From: Carex sylvatica
Taxonomy: Eukaryota; Streptophyta; Magnoliopsida; Poales; Cyperaceae
Direction: 5' to 3'
Assembly (NCBI GenBank): GCA_964058845.1
Contig: CAXKVR010000048.1
Coordinates: forward strand, 62,001 to 126,000
Length of the DNA stretch: 64,000 nucleotides
Positions 50,413 to 61,883 of the stretch are shown here, in pieces. Within the stretch, counting starts at the first letter, position 1. Each line of letters starts with the position of its first letter. Made by a program: the position numbers and the translations under genes. The notes under the pieces are model-generated. The model was not told the origin of the DNA and did no database searches. It worked only from the letters and a program-made list of their open reading frames with translations.

Positions 50413-50810
50413 GAGTAGAACTAGGGTGTTCTTAAGCTCACTAAAGTGTTTGGTGAGCTTAACTTCAAAACTCATCAAATTTATTTTAAATGATGAATCC
50501 GAACCGTTGAAACTTGCCTACCTTTCGAGTGATGACTCTACATGTGAAAATTTTAAACATTCGAATTAATGTAATATAAAGTCAAGCGTTCAAAAAACGT
50601 CCAAAAAATGAATGCACTAAAATTAATTTATTAACCTTCTAATTTTGACAGATTGACTTTATACTAAACTAATTCGAATGTTTAAAAATTTCGCATGTAG
50701 ATGCATCACACGTAAGATAGGCGGATTCGTCATTTAAAATCGATTTGATGAATTTTGGAGTTAAGCTCACCAAACACTTTGGTGAGCTGAAGAACACCGT
50801 AGTTCTACTC
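50413..50810. mobile_element. Palindromic MITE (GAGTAGAACT family) with 9-bp TSD
   Basis: A 398-bp copy of the element in PHO1 intron 5. It is flanked by the perfect 9-bp duplication TAATCTCAT (50404-50412 and 50811-50819), pointing to Mutator-type mobilisation. It starts 51 bp from the neighbouring MITE. Confidence 0.9.
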
Positions 50811-50819
50811 TAATCTCAT

Positions 50820-51383
50820 TATCTGAGATATGCATGGGGCATATGTACAATCCGGATTCCAATTAATTTTGGTTTGAGCAAGTGCAAAAGTTTCCCAAAT
50901 ATACTCTTGATAAATAGTTCCAGAAAGAAAATTAAGTGCACTAGGAATTGTCAGTTTGTTGAGCAATTATACATTTTCCTTTGCCACTATTGAGCAACTA
51001 TTTACTGGTGGTTACCAAGCAGACCAACATTTTTCATCCAATCTGGGATCTGATAAGTGTAAATACCAAATACTTGGTTTAAAAATTTGACAACTTGTCT
51101 CACAAAAACAAAAAGGGGTTTACACCATTATTAAAGGGCGTGATCACTTGAGCGCACTCCTCAAAGTGGGGGTTTCTGTAATATAACAAACAAAGGCCTG
51201 ATGACTGGTACCATTTATCCTATATAGACTATAGTGGATGCAATTTACAAACATATATATAGAAAAAGACACAACATGCTACAAGCTCCTGCACTCAATA
51301 TTTCTATATATATTTTTTTTTCTAGAGCTAACTAGTTCTCATGCATGTACCGCATGAAGACCACTAGACCAGTTCCGGTCATG
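50820..51383. other. Intergenic, nothing recognised
   Basis: No gene or structured repeat is seen. Confidence 0.45.
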
Positions 51384-51391
51384 TCATAATT

Positions 51392-51953
51392 AGAGATGGC
51401 AAAAAAGTCCAATTAGCCCTGTGGTTCGGTCTTATATGTCCGGTCTGTTCTTTACCCGATCAGTCCGACGCTGTAATGGATTAGGTAAGGGCGGGGCTAG
51501 AGACGGACCGGGTCGAGCCTGGGTTTATGCCGAAGTCTACAAGCAGTCCATGGTTAAAAAACACAAACAGACCAACAACCATTATTTGCTATTAAACTAT
51601 GAATTATTTTGTTGCTCCAGTAGCAAAAATATATTATTGTTTGTTGTTAGACTATGAATTATTATTTTTTCCATTAGAAAAATTACATTATGAATTGTTT
51701 TGTTGTCTTGTATTGTCTATTTGATTTGGTTGAATATGAATGGGCCAACGGATATGGGCAAATCAGGCAGGCCCATGGGCTGGGACAGACAAGGACAAGC
51801 AGACATGGGTTTGGGGAAAAAGCTCATGGGCGGGCCGGACATAGATTTTCAAGTCCATCAGATTGGATCAGGCAGATGGGCCATCATTTTTTAACAGACA
51901 AGCAGACATGGACTTAGCAAAATACCCATGGGCTCGATCTATTTCCATCCCAG
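51392..51953. mobile_element. hAT-type element, 562 bp, with 8-bp TSD
   Basis: The left end AGAGATGGCAAAAAAG and right end CTATTTCCATCCCAG form the inverted terminus of a common plant hAT family. They are flanked by TCATAATT (51384-51391, 51954-51961). The subterminal regions are G/C-rich with GGACAGAC/GGTCTGTTC-like motifs. Short ORFs inside are incidental. Confidence 0.8.
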
Positions 51954-51961
51954 TCATAATT

Positions 51962-54667
51962 GTTTTATTGCTATTTTTATTTTATTTTAATTTTTGAGTG
52001 TTCGGTGGGTGTGTGGGGGTGGTATTCTAGTTTTTGCCGTCTTGGCACGCTTAATTGTAAAATTATGCATAAATTAGAGCTTATTGCGGGTTTCAGGTTA
52101 TGGCTGAAAAAAAATTCTGTTCTTACGAACATGCCGCTTGGGTTCAACTGGTACCATTCAGGTATATAGTAATGCTTGTCAGTACCAACTGTAATCACCA
52201 GGGAAATGCAAGATTCTGAAACTATTACATGTGCCAGCTGCTCAAACTGGCTGATACCTAAAAGTGCAGGGCAATTTGACAATTTATCCTGGTACTGCTT
52301 TTTCTGGATTCATCACTAGCTAAAATGATTTCCAGGTGTGGAAGCACTAAGTAAAAGGTACCTTGTTAAAATATGTGCCTTTCATGGAAAGAACCATGAC
52401 CTAATTAAAATTAAAATAATAGTTCTATATATGGAGAAATCTTAGCACGTTGCTAACCAATTTACCTACTTACGCCACAAGATTCAGCATATCCATTAGT
52501 GCTCTTTTGAATTAAAAAAACAAAAAAAAAACAGATAAGATGACAGAATTCAGAACAAGCTACAGTGGAATACGCAATATCATGTAAAACAATTTGTAGA
52601 GATGTTCTATAGTAACTGGAATTCACAGTTGGAATAACTCAACTGCTCCTTGTTGGGAAACCATAAAGGGCCAAACAATTACGCCTTATCTAGAGATCAA
52701 ACAATTACATCTCATCTAGGGATCAAACACTTACACCCCGAAGAAGGAGAAACAGTTTCCCACCTTAACCTAAGGACTGTTCTATGCCAAAGAGACCCAA
52801 AACATAAATCATAAGTGCGGAACATAACACCTGATTCCATGTCGTTTGTCATGGAATAACCAAAGCCATAGCAGAGCAAGCCGTCTCCGTGAGCACGAGA
52901 CAAGCCTTCAATGGCAAGAAGTCCTTCTCGTCTTTTGTCATCGGATCGAGGAATAAGTCTTTCAAGACAGTAAAGTGTGGCCCTTGAGAAATTCTCTCCA
53001 TATTTTCTAATGGATTTCTCTTCTCTATTCTTTGATGGTGGAAGAAGAAGAGAAGGCACACAGAACTATATTTTTCTTAAGAGAAAAATGTATATTCAGT
53101 TTCTGTGTTTTTCTTAGTTACCTTGTGTCTTGGGGATCAATCCTTATATATAATAATCTTTGTGGGTATCTGCCAATTTGAAAAAGGTATAATGAGTTGT
53201 GCATCAAATTCCGTGCTGGTGCATCAAAATCTGTGCGACTGCATCGATATCCGTGCAGACAGCACAACCCTCCATAAAGGCAGGTTTCTGACTTTACTTT
53301 TCTGAATTGTAAATTTCTAAATCAGTCCATCAATGATTTAATTTTTGCTTAAATTGTTCTACACATTTATGGACCACATCATAATGAATATATTAATTGT
53401 CTATTATCTTATTTGATCACTTTAATTGACAATCATATATGACAGTAAACAATTCATAATTAGATTACATATGCGCTCAATGTTGACATTAAATTCAACG
53501 AGGTTGACAATAAATTCAACACTTCTACCCGAACACACGCCCGTGCACACATGCATGTAAGGAAAGCTAATGGAAGAGAAAAAACTAAAATATCAATAGA
53601 AAATGTAAACACATCACTCGTGAAGGATATTTCACCACCCACCTTTGAGATTGTATCGAACTCAAACATACTGACAACTTAAATGATAAGTGCATTTTTT
53701 TTTTCATTGAACAAAAAAATAAACAAGGACCAAAATTTTCAATTTATAACTAATACTACTTTTTTAAACTACAAAGAAAATTGGTGCTCAACGCTGGAGT
53801 CCATCTACTGAAAGGGTCCCAATGAGTCACAAGAAATGGCAAAACAAAATGTGAGTCCCTGCTACTTACTGGTATTGGTACACCTCCATGTGACAGGCAT
53901 TCGTGCCTGCATGCATTCTGATTTCATTTTTCAAAAGAAGTTATGGGATCATTTCATTTAAATCTAGAAAGAAGATAAATTCAAAATACACAAATGTTTA
54001 TAATCTCGCAAATGACAAAACTTCAGCTCCCATGATTACCACTTACCACATAAGCTAGCAATTTATCAACTAATATGAATTTACTTTCAGTTCATAGGTC
54101 CCTGGTTTTCAAGGAGAATTCCATTATCTCATATTATGATGTCTATCACCTAATCTAAGTCCAACTAATTCCAATATTAGAAGAAAAGACAATAACTAAT
54201 AGTTGATCAGCCATTTTTATTTATCAGAAAAATTTTAAAAATAAAACTGTTCTCTGCAATAGAAAAAGCAGACGATTTCTAGCACCCACCAAGCATTATT
54301 AACTAGTTTCAATAAGAAAAATAAGAAAATTAAGATAATATACAGGAAAGGCATTACAAATTGAGACATTAAAAATGTCAAATAAATTCAGAGCTTGCTT
54401 GTGTATTTAATATAATTTTGGGTTCATCTGCTTGTTGTGGATATCCAAAATACAAACATAATGACATCAATATTTCTGGTTTCATTCTCCAAGCTCTCAT
54501 AGTGTATAAATCCCCCTCTACAATTATGTAGAAGAAAGATGCAAAAGCTCTTTAAATAATTAACAAAGAAGGCGTTGGTGCACAAAAACAATGCATTCCT
54601 ACATAAGAAAGCACGGAAACACTTATGATTTGTTTAATTTTTTGAATTGTGTCTAATAAAGGAAATA
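51962..54667. other. Intergenic, no supported gene
   Basis: A minus-strand frame of 115 codons lies at 52712-53059 with no recognisable domain, and I do not call it. GCATCAAAATCTGTGC-type units repeat at 53200-53260. The rest is AT-rich. Confidence 0.45.
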
Positions 54668-55000
54668 CTGCCATAATGGTTGAAAATTGTCATAGCAGTT
54701 ATCAAATACCATAATGGTTAACTAGAGTGCCATAATTGTTAACTAAAGTACCGTAATGGTTAAATAGAGTGTAACAGTTGATAACCATTATATAGAGAAA
54801 ATGCTGCATTCTGTCCAGAGAGGGAAGCCACAATGGTTGAGAACCGTTGTAAGTTTGTAACAGTTGAAAACCGTTATATTGATGAAATGGTGCAGTCCAT
54901 CCAGAGAAGCCATGAGGTTGGTTATCTGGACAGCCATAACAATCAAGTGAAGAACTACAAGTCTACAACTGTAACTGAAGAATCGCAATGGTTATAATGA
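54668..55000. repeat. Degenerate tandem array of CATAATGGTTAA units
   Basis: Roughly eight imperfect copies of a unit of about 20 bp (CCATAATGGTTAACTAGAG), some inverted as AACAGTTGATAACCATTAT, and an inner duplication of GAGAACCGTTGTAAG / GAAAACCGTTATATT. Confidence 0.65.
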
Positions 55001-56326
55001 TTAAATTTAATTAGTTTCTTTTCTTGTTGCCCTTCCATAGCCGAAAACATACCTTGCGCTGTCAAAAGCCTAATCAGAAATGCAACTTTTAAGGCCTAAA
55101 AAGTGGTGCAAAACTGAGAACCACATTTCAGGTAGGAATTATTGGAGTATGTCCAAACTCCAAAGTAAGTGAAGGAAGGAAGGGGAGAAAAAGGTGAAGA
55201 GGTTCAAGAAAGCAGAGTTTACTTGAAGGAGAGTAAAACCAAGGCAATTACAAGTTCTAATAATTAAGGATCAGAAGATGCAGCCTCTCTAGTACCAGAC
55301 CTCGCAAGTGTTCCTGTTTTGAACTTCCTGATGTGTACCATCAACTTATCAGAAGCAACTTGCTCTCCTATATTTTTACAGACATTATTTGAAATTAATC
55401 TGCACACCTACTGGATCATGTCTGATAGATAGAGAGCTACTGTATACCCACAACTGTCATGACAGAGCGCACATTGGATCAGGTGTGATGCCCCTTCCAG
55501 TGTCAATAACATTTTAGAATAATATTGCAATACATCTTTTAATTGATTATTTCTGTTGCATATATTTGCTTGTAGTATCTTTCAATTAATTGCCCATTCT
55601 GATCCTTCAATAAAATATCACTTTATAGGCTATGCCCATTCTGATCATTGTATGGAGCTTTCTGTAGCTTCAATAAAATATCTTGGCAGCTATGCCAAGC
55701 TTTCAGAGAGAGAGAATGGGAAAAGAAGCGTGTGAGCCGACATTGAAATACATAGTTTTGTAGTAAAATATTTGTTCAAAACTTGGCATTGGCGTAACTG
55801 AGGCTTTTCTTCATTTTGGAGGAATGCATTGTTGTATTAAAGAGGGACGGTGCTGGACCGTAATTGGGCCTTTAATATTTGTCCGATATTGGGTCGTATT
55901 TACAATCAAGATGGGCCAACAGGGTCCATCAACCACCAGAGATTCTAACGTAGCCAATACGCATATGTTGTATAATATAAAAACTAGATCTCTATTTTCA
56001 ACATATATAATTGAGTCAACTTGTAACAGTTGAGCAACTTCATTATTGGACGCTAGCTTCACATCTGAAATTCTAAAAATGCACTAAAATAATACAATTA
56101 AATAAATTTTCACAATTAATCCTTATTTGGTTGCATATTTTAAGAGGACATAAGATTAACAAATGTTACCCTTATAATGTCCTTTAATCTCCTAGATCTT
56201 ATATTATGTTACTTTCTATATTGGAGTCTAAACAAGACATTAATACTATGATATTCTAAAAGTTGCTTCTTCACACGGAATATTTAGACTGGATAGACTG
56301 ATCAAGGAATCCACCTTATTAAATGT
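55001..56326. other. Intergenic, nothing recognised
   Basis: CTTCAATAAAATATC and GCCCATTCTGATC recur at about 55590-55685, a short duplication. No gene is supported. Confidence 0.4.
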
Positions 56327-56331
56327 ATATA

Positions 56332-56756
56332 GAGGTTGGCTACTATGCTTTTATAAGCATATCTCCACATATGCTTATAACTCATTTTTGTGTTTTCAAT
56401 GTTCAAATGGTCGATTTGAACCGTTAAATGTGATCTCTATATTAAAATGTGCTTGGAGACAAAATTTTACATTTTTCTGAATTTTTTTACTATTTATTAA
56501 GCCACTTTGAAAATCACTGATTTAACGTTAGCTTCTGATTTTACTGTTTTGTTAAGCCACCGTTGAATCAGTGATTTTCAAAGTGGCTTAATAAATAGTA
56601 AAAAAATTCAGAAAAATGTAAAATTTGGTCTCCAAGCACATTTCAATATAAAGATCACATCTAACTGTTCATATCGACCATTTGGATATTGAAAACACAA
56701 AAATGAGTTATAAGCATATGTGGGGATATGCTTATATAAGCATAGTAGCCAACCTC
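56332..56756. mobile_element. Palindromic MITE (GAGGTTGGCTAC family), copy 2
   Basis: A 425-bp copy of the element at 30186-30610, identical in length, flanked by ATATA on both sides (56327-56331, 56757-56761). The inner stem is less perfect than in copy 1. Confidence 0.88.
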
Positions 56757-56779
56757 ATATATGTGTGTGTGTGTGTGTA

Positions 56780-57140
56780 GAGTCCGACTAAATTGCTGCT
56801 AGCAACATTTCAGCCAAGTGCTGCCGGGGCTATATTTAGCCGTGTGATGTTCAAATAATAAATCCAAACCGTTAGACTACTTGGAGACCAAATTTTACAT
56901 TTTTTGGAATTTTTTTTACTATTTATTAAGTTGGTTTGAAAACCGCTGTTTTCAGTAAATTTCTACAGCATTGAAAACAGCGGTTTTCAAACCAGCTTAA
57001 TAAATAGTAAAAAAATTTCAAAAAATATAAAATTTGGTCTCCAAGTAGATTTTAATATAGATTAAACATCTAATGGTTTGAATTTGTTGTTTGAACATCA
57101 CACGGCTAAATATAGCCCCAGCAGCAATTTAGGCGGACTC
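56780..57140. mobile_element. Palindromic MITE (GAGTCCGACTAAATTGC family)
   Basis: The ends are GAGTCCGACTAAATTGCTGC and its complement. The arms include GTGATGTTCAAATAATAAAT. The core is TTGGAGACCAAATTTTACAT plus TTACTATTTATTAAG, as in the other MITEs. The centre is a AAAACAGCGGTTTTCAAACC stem. A (TG)n tract precedes it and a (TA)n tract follows. Confidence 0.82.
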
Positions 57141-57182
<42 letters not shown>

Positions 57183-57183
<1 letters not shown>

Positions 57184-57581
57184 ATGCTAATATGTTACGC
57201 GTAGCATGGAGGACCTCCGTGCAACGGCTCAATATTTGAGTTTTTAAAATTCTAATGGTCGATCCGAACCGTTCAACATGATCCCCATATGAATATGTAC
57301 TTGCAAATCAAATTTGACATTTTTTTAGAATTCTTTTACTATTTGTTTAGATAGGTAGAAAATCACTTTATCTGAAAATTATGTATCATTCAAATCAAGT
57401 GATTTTCTACCTATCTAAAAAAATAGTAAACAAATTCTAACAAATATCAAATTTGATTTGCAAGTACATATTCATATAGAGATCATGTTAAACGGTTCGA
57501 ATTGACCGCAATGATTTTAAAAACTCAAATATTAAGCCGTTGCAGGAAGGTCCTCTATACTACGCATAGCACCGTAGCCAA
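57183..57581. mobile_element. Palindromic MITE (GCTACGCGTAG ... CAACGGCT family)
   Basis: The inverted ends carry GCGTAGCATGGAGGACC and GCAACGGCTCAATATTTGAG. The core holds CGATCCGAACCGTTCAACAT. The centre is AAATCACTT...AAGTGATTTTCTACC. Outer limits are approximate. Confidence 0.78.
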
Positions 57582-57599
57582 TTCTTTTAGTTGGTTATT

Positions 57600-58635
57600 G
57601 TTTAGAACAAATAGTTCATTTTCTTACATGTAATATACACACAAATATATACTTAAATGTGGCTCTCTATAATAGGATTATTAATTTTATGGATTACTAA
57701 TTCTATATAATTTTAATTTTCACGGTCCTTTATTGATATTCCATGAAAGCTAAACATAATAAATATAAAAAGGAGAGAAGTATGATTGGATTGATGACGT
57801 AGATGCTGCATGATTGGATTTCCTTTGTCTCTCTCTTCGAAGAGGAGGAGAGATTTAGAGAGAGAGGATTGAAATTCATTTCAGTTTGAACCTGTCATTC
57901 TGATTGAAATTTGTTGAGCTTTGTGTATAATAAATTTAAATGGTTGAGATCGGAATAGTATGTTCTTGTTATTCCAAGCAGATTTATTTCCATGGACAAC
58001 ACAAAGATGTTTAAGTTTAATGATAAATTATGAAACTGATGCATGTATAGATGCCATCATTTACATAAAAATAAAAATATCTTATATCTCTCTTCTTATT
58101 AAAGAGCTTAATGTCTAGATTCTGCGAGGGTCCTGATTTTTTTTTTTTTTTTTTTTTGCACAAGAATGCTCAGCCATTGAATTTTCAGATCGCACATAGA
58201 TGAATTTTTCAAATTATGTCTTTCAACACTTTAGCATGCACTGCTTGCGCTACATATAATCGTTTGGTTTACATTCAGTGATATTTATTTTTTCTATTTT
58301 TTTATGAAAAAAATACTTTAATAAATTAGATTTTCTACTACATAATTTGCTCCCGTTGCTGTGTACGGGCACGATTACTAGTAACCATATATGCACATCG
58401 ATCTATTTTATTTTATTCTTAATTAGAAAACTTTATTTTGATAATGAACCTCTTTGAACAATAATATTTATCCTTTCAATATATTTATATTCTAATTACT
58501 GGCTAAATTTAGTTATCACTACTGGCTAGTTTGTTGCTTCACCCTTATATAACTCCTTTATATTTGAAGTTAATATATATAATATTAATAGCAGTGGTGG
58601 ATTGAAATGGATGGAACGGGTCAATGTCCCGCATA
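57600..58635. other. Intergenic, nothing recognised
   Basis: A T run at 58137-58157 lies within AT-rich sequence. No gene is seen. Confidence 0.45.
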
Positions 58636-58659
58636 TTTTGTTATACTTTGATATTTTTT

Positions 58660-59072
58660 GAGAAGGGTTCAAATGCACTATTTTTTTGGTGCTCTAATAT
58701 ATTTCAAGTTTTTTATTTTTATTTTCAAAATCTAAACAGTCGATTCGAATCGCTCAACATAATCTTCATAATAAAAGATGCTTGGAGATCAAATTTTATA
58801 TTTTTCAGAATTTTTTTACTATGTTTTTAGATAGGTACAATATGACTTTATCGAAGGGTCCAAAATCTCCTTAAAAAAATGATTTTGTATCTATCTTAAA
58901 AATAGTAAACAAATTCTAAAAAATATAAAATTTGGTCCCAAGCATATTTTATTATGAAGATTATGTTGAACAGTTCGGATCAACTGTTTAGATTTTGAAA
59001 ATAGAGATAAATGATGTAGTTTATGTGGAGCATATTGGAGCACTAAAATAATGATGGATTTGAACCCTCCTC
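58660..59072. mobile_element. Palindromic MITE (GAGAAGGGTTCAAAT family)
   Basis: A 413-bp near-palindrome with ends GAGAAGGGTTCAAAT and ATTTGAACCCTCCTC and a variant of the shared core (TCGAATCGCTCAACATAATC). A 21-bp direct repeat beginning TTTTGTTATAC lies outside both ends (58636-58656, 59113-59133). Confidence 0.78.
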
Positions 59073-59139
59073 TATTTTGAAATATGTTTTATATGATTTA
59101 AAGGGGTGGGGTTTTTGTTATACTTTGATATTTGGGTGA

Positions 59140-60001
59140 CGGATCCAAAAAAAAAGTAATTAAAATTGGATTTTAGGCTTCTGTGCGATGGATATTATGA
59201 TTCGGGTGCAATTATAAATTTAAATTGTCGGCACGAATCTTGACACTAATTTAATCCGCACATTTTCTAGAAAAGGAATTTGCCGGGTTTGCTTTAATTA
59301 GTGTGCTTCAAATTAGGGTAAAGATTCTAACAGAGCCATTTTGACTTCATGCAGCGCATAAATCCTCTGTAGGGATAGTTTAATTCTATAGTGTGTGCAC
59401 TGCATGAAGTAAAATTCTTAATTTTTTGTTGAGACCTTAATTACCCCCAGCCGAGAGAAACGCCCCTAAAAGCAGGGCATTGGGCGTAATTTTCCACGGA
59501 AACAACCTAATTAGCCTACCCTTGCTTTCTCTCTTGTTGATCAGCATCAACCAACTCATTACCAGTAATCTTGGATAAATTTTCTGGTCAATTGGGTTTG
59601 ATCAGCTTGGAATCGCATGATTACTTTCTCTCAGCTATAACTTGCATGAATTGAAAAGAAGCTTCATATTCTATTTTCTCTTACTGGAATCGAGCATTAT
59701 TTGTTTTGTTACATTAAATACATAACTGTACAAATTTAATCATGCATATATTCAGCTGTTTGTTAGGTGCTTTAGGACCCAATGTGGCTGGACAAGATAT
59801 GAACAGGTACGTCTAGCTCCAACTGATATTTGTAATTGGCCATCATACTGAATTATTTTTTGTTTTCTTCTTCATATCAAAAATTGGATAATTTGATTCT
59901 TACCTTTGATCCATCTTTTACCACTGGACAAATTAATTGACTAGGGTTCAATGAATTGATGCTAAAGTTGGCAGAAGGGTAAAATTGGATTTGAGAATAG
60001 G
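59140..60001. other. Intergenic with a small hairpin
   Basis: GACTTCATGCAGCGCA (59352) and TGCACTGCATGAAGT (59396) form a hairpin. A stretch at 59768-59806, flanked by acceptor- and donor-like sites (GTTAG and GTACGT), could be a stray exon. I do not call it. Confidence 0.35.
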
Positions 60002-60629
60002 CTTCAGGCTTCAGGCTTTGCAATACAAAGAACAGTGAAGATTAATATTTGTCCCACTGACAAGGCAAAGGTCTTTCAGTAATGTACCTCAGCCACATGC
60101 TATATTGTATTATTCTTAGAGAACAAACCGAGATGGTCTTTTGATTGCCGAGGCAACTGGAGTTTCTGATACTGCACATGGGTAATATTTTCTCTTTTGA
60201 TTTACATGATTTACATTTCATTTCATAATTGAGAGTAAATTGACTCAATAGAAGCTTCGTGAAAAATTTAGTCAATTAATTACCCAATTGCGGGTTGATT
60301 ACCAAAAGCAGGGTTCATTTTACCATTGTTGGTAATTGATTCGGGATTTAGGAAGTTGCAAGTTGGGGAATTAAGTGAAACTTTTACAGTGCCTATACGG
60401 CTATACCATTTTGTGAGGGGCCCCTGAACTGAAACTTTTCCGTTTCCATCCCTGGCATTTGCAGCAAATTTATTCTATTGACAAAAGAACAAGTGGAAGC
60501 ATGTAGGCTAATTATTGATGCTTTTCGATCATGAGAAAAGTTATTTTGCCAGATTTGGTATTGTGTGAGGGTTCCAAACTTCAGGCTTCAGGCTTTGTAA
60601 TACAAAGAACAGTGAAGATTAATATTTGT
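60002..60629. repeat. 51-bp direct repeat pair, 577 bp apart
   Basis: 60002-60052 and 60579-60629 differ at one base. They start CTTCAGGCTTCAGG and end TTAATATTTGT. The interval between has no recognised gene. This is a segmental duplication or unequal-exchange footprint. Confidence 0.85.
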
Positions 60630-60742
60630 TTATTGATGAAAAATAAAAAATTGTGTACAATTTTAAGTTTTACATGTGCACACTTATATAGCCTAATTTA
60701 ATTTAGCTGTTGCTCTTTCCTAAGCTACAGTATTATACAATA

Positions 60743-61874
60743 GAAAATTTTAGATATATGCCCATCATAAATTTTTAATTTAGATATATCCCCATCGAAA
60801 CTTTAAAATTAGTTATTTCTCCATCTAAACTCACATATTTTGTTAATATCCCCATTTCTTACTTAAATCACTTAAAATAAAGATTAATATTAATAAAAAT
60901 TTAAAAGGAGAATTTTTCCCTTGTTTCAAAAATACTGTGTTCGTAATCCCTTCTCTTTTTTTCTTTTGGCTGCTCACTAATAGTTTGCATCATGATAATC
61001 ATTGACTCTTGACTGGTCACTTCATTTCTATGTGTGATGCATTGGTTCGAATTTGCAGATATGGTGAAAATGCTATAATACCATGATTGAGGGCTTCAAC
61101 CTTTACGGTTTTGATTTCTGACAAATCAAACCCATCATGCCCAACTCCTGAGACGACCTCATCAGTGACCTCAATTATGGCTCTCTCAATTACACCACTT
61201 CTTCTCTTTTGCAAATACTTCACTAGAGCCGTGAATGCATTGTACTTCATTTTCATACTCTTTTTCATCTAGATCACTCAGCTATGCCGGTGCGGCTAAA
61301 TGTGCTCCTATTTCGTCAGATGCGTCACAAAACTGCCATGATAGTTGCAAACATGACTCGGTCGACTCGGCCTTCTCAGGTACACTTGTGTGTGCTAATT
61401 TCCTACAATCTTGTTTACAAATTAGGGATGACATAAGCTCCTTTTACTGTCTTTAATTTGGCAATTTACTAGTTGTTGTTCTATTTAAATCTTAATTTGG
61501 TGGGACATTTGATGTAGATGCAATTAGAAACAACTTCGTTCTGAACTATGGAGTCCTAAACATTTTTTTTTTTTTTCGCTGATATTCTAAAGGAGCCAAA
61601 GCCAAGGATACAAGTGTTTGGCGTCATTAGATGAAGATGCGTTACTTTAGCGAGAAATTTAAAAGGAAAAGGAAGAGATTAAGAACACAGTTTTTTGAAG
61701 GGCAAAATTGTCATTTTAGGTTTTTATTAAATTTTTATTTGTAAGTGATTAAATTAAGAAATGGGTTTTTTTTATAATATAAGTGAGTTTAGATGGGGAA
61801 ATAACTAAGTTTTAAGTTTTGAGGGGTAAATATCTAGATCATCGAGTTATGATGGGCATATATCTAAATTTCTC
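60743..61874. mobile_element. Non-autonomous Mutator-like element (MULE), 1.13 kb
   Basis: The TIRs of about 150-170 bp (GARAAATTTAGATATATGCCC-type ends; inner CCATCTAAACTCAC and TTTCTTA(C/A)TTAA blocks) are flanked by the perfect 9-bp duplication TATACAATA (60734-60742, 61875-61883). This is the Mutator signature. There is no transposase. The unique interior of about 0.8 kb has an 83-codon minus-strand frame (61017-61268). Confidence 0.9.
61017..61268 (-). other. Open frame inside the MULE, possible captured fragment
   Basis: The 83 codons contain a charged stretch, ALVKYLQKRRSGVIERAIIE, followed by VTDEVVSGVGHDGFDL and VKVEALNHGI. The composition looks protein-like. I recognise no domain and no splice partner is certain. 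MULEs often capture host gene pieces, so this is a candidate only. Confidence 0.3.
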
Positions 61875-61883
61875 TATACAATA

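Noticed and set aside
52712..53059. 115-codon minus-strand frame
   Set aside because: No recognisable domain, no start context and no splice partners. Composition alone is not enough.
54668..55000. CRISPR or tRNA-cluster interpretation
   Set aside because: Units are degenerate and directly adjacent, with no cloverleaf or spacer structure.
59768..59806. Exon-like stretch between acceptor- and donor-like sites
   Set aside because: Isolated, only 13 codons, with no neighbouring exon in phase.
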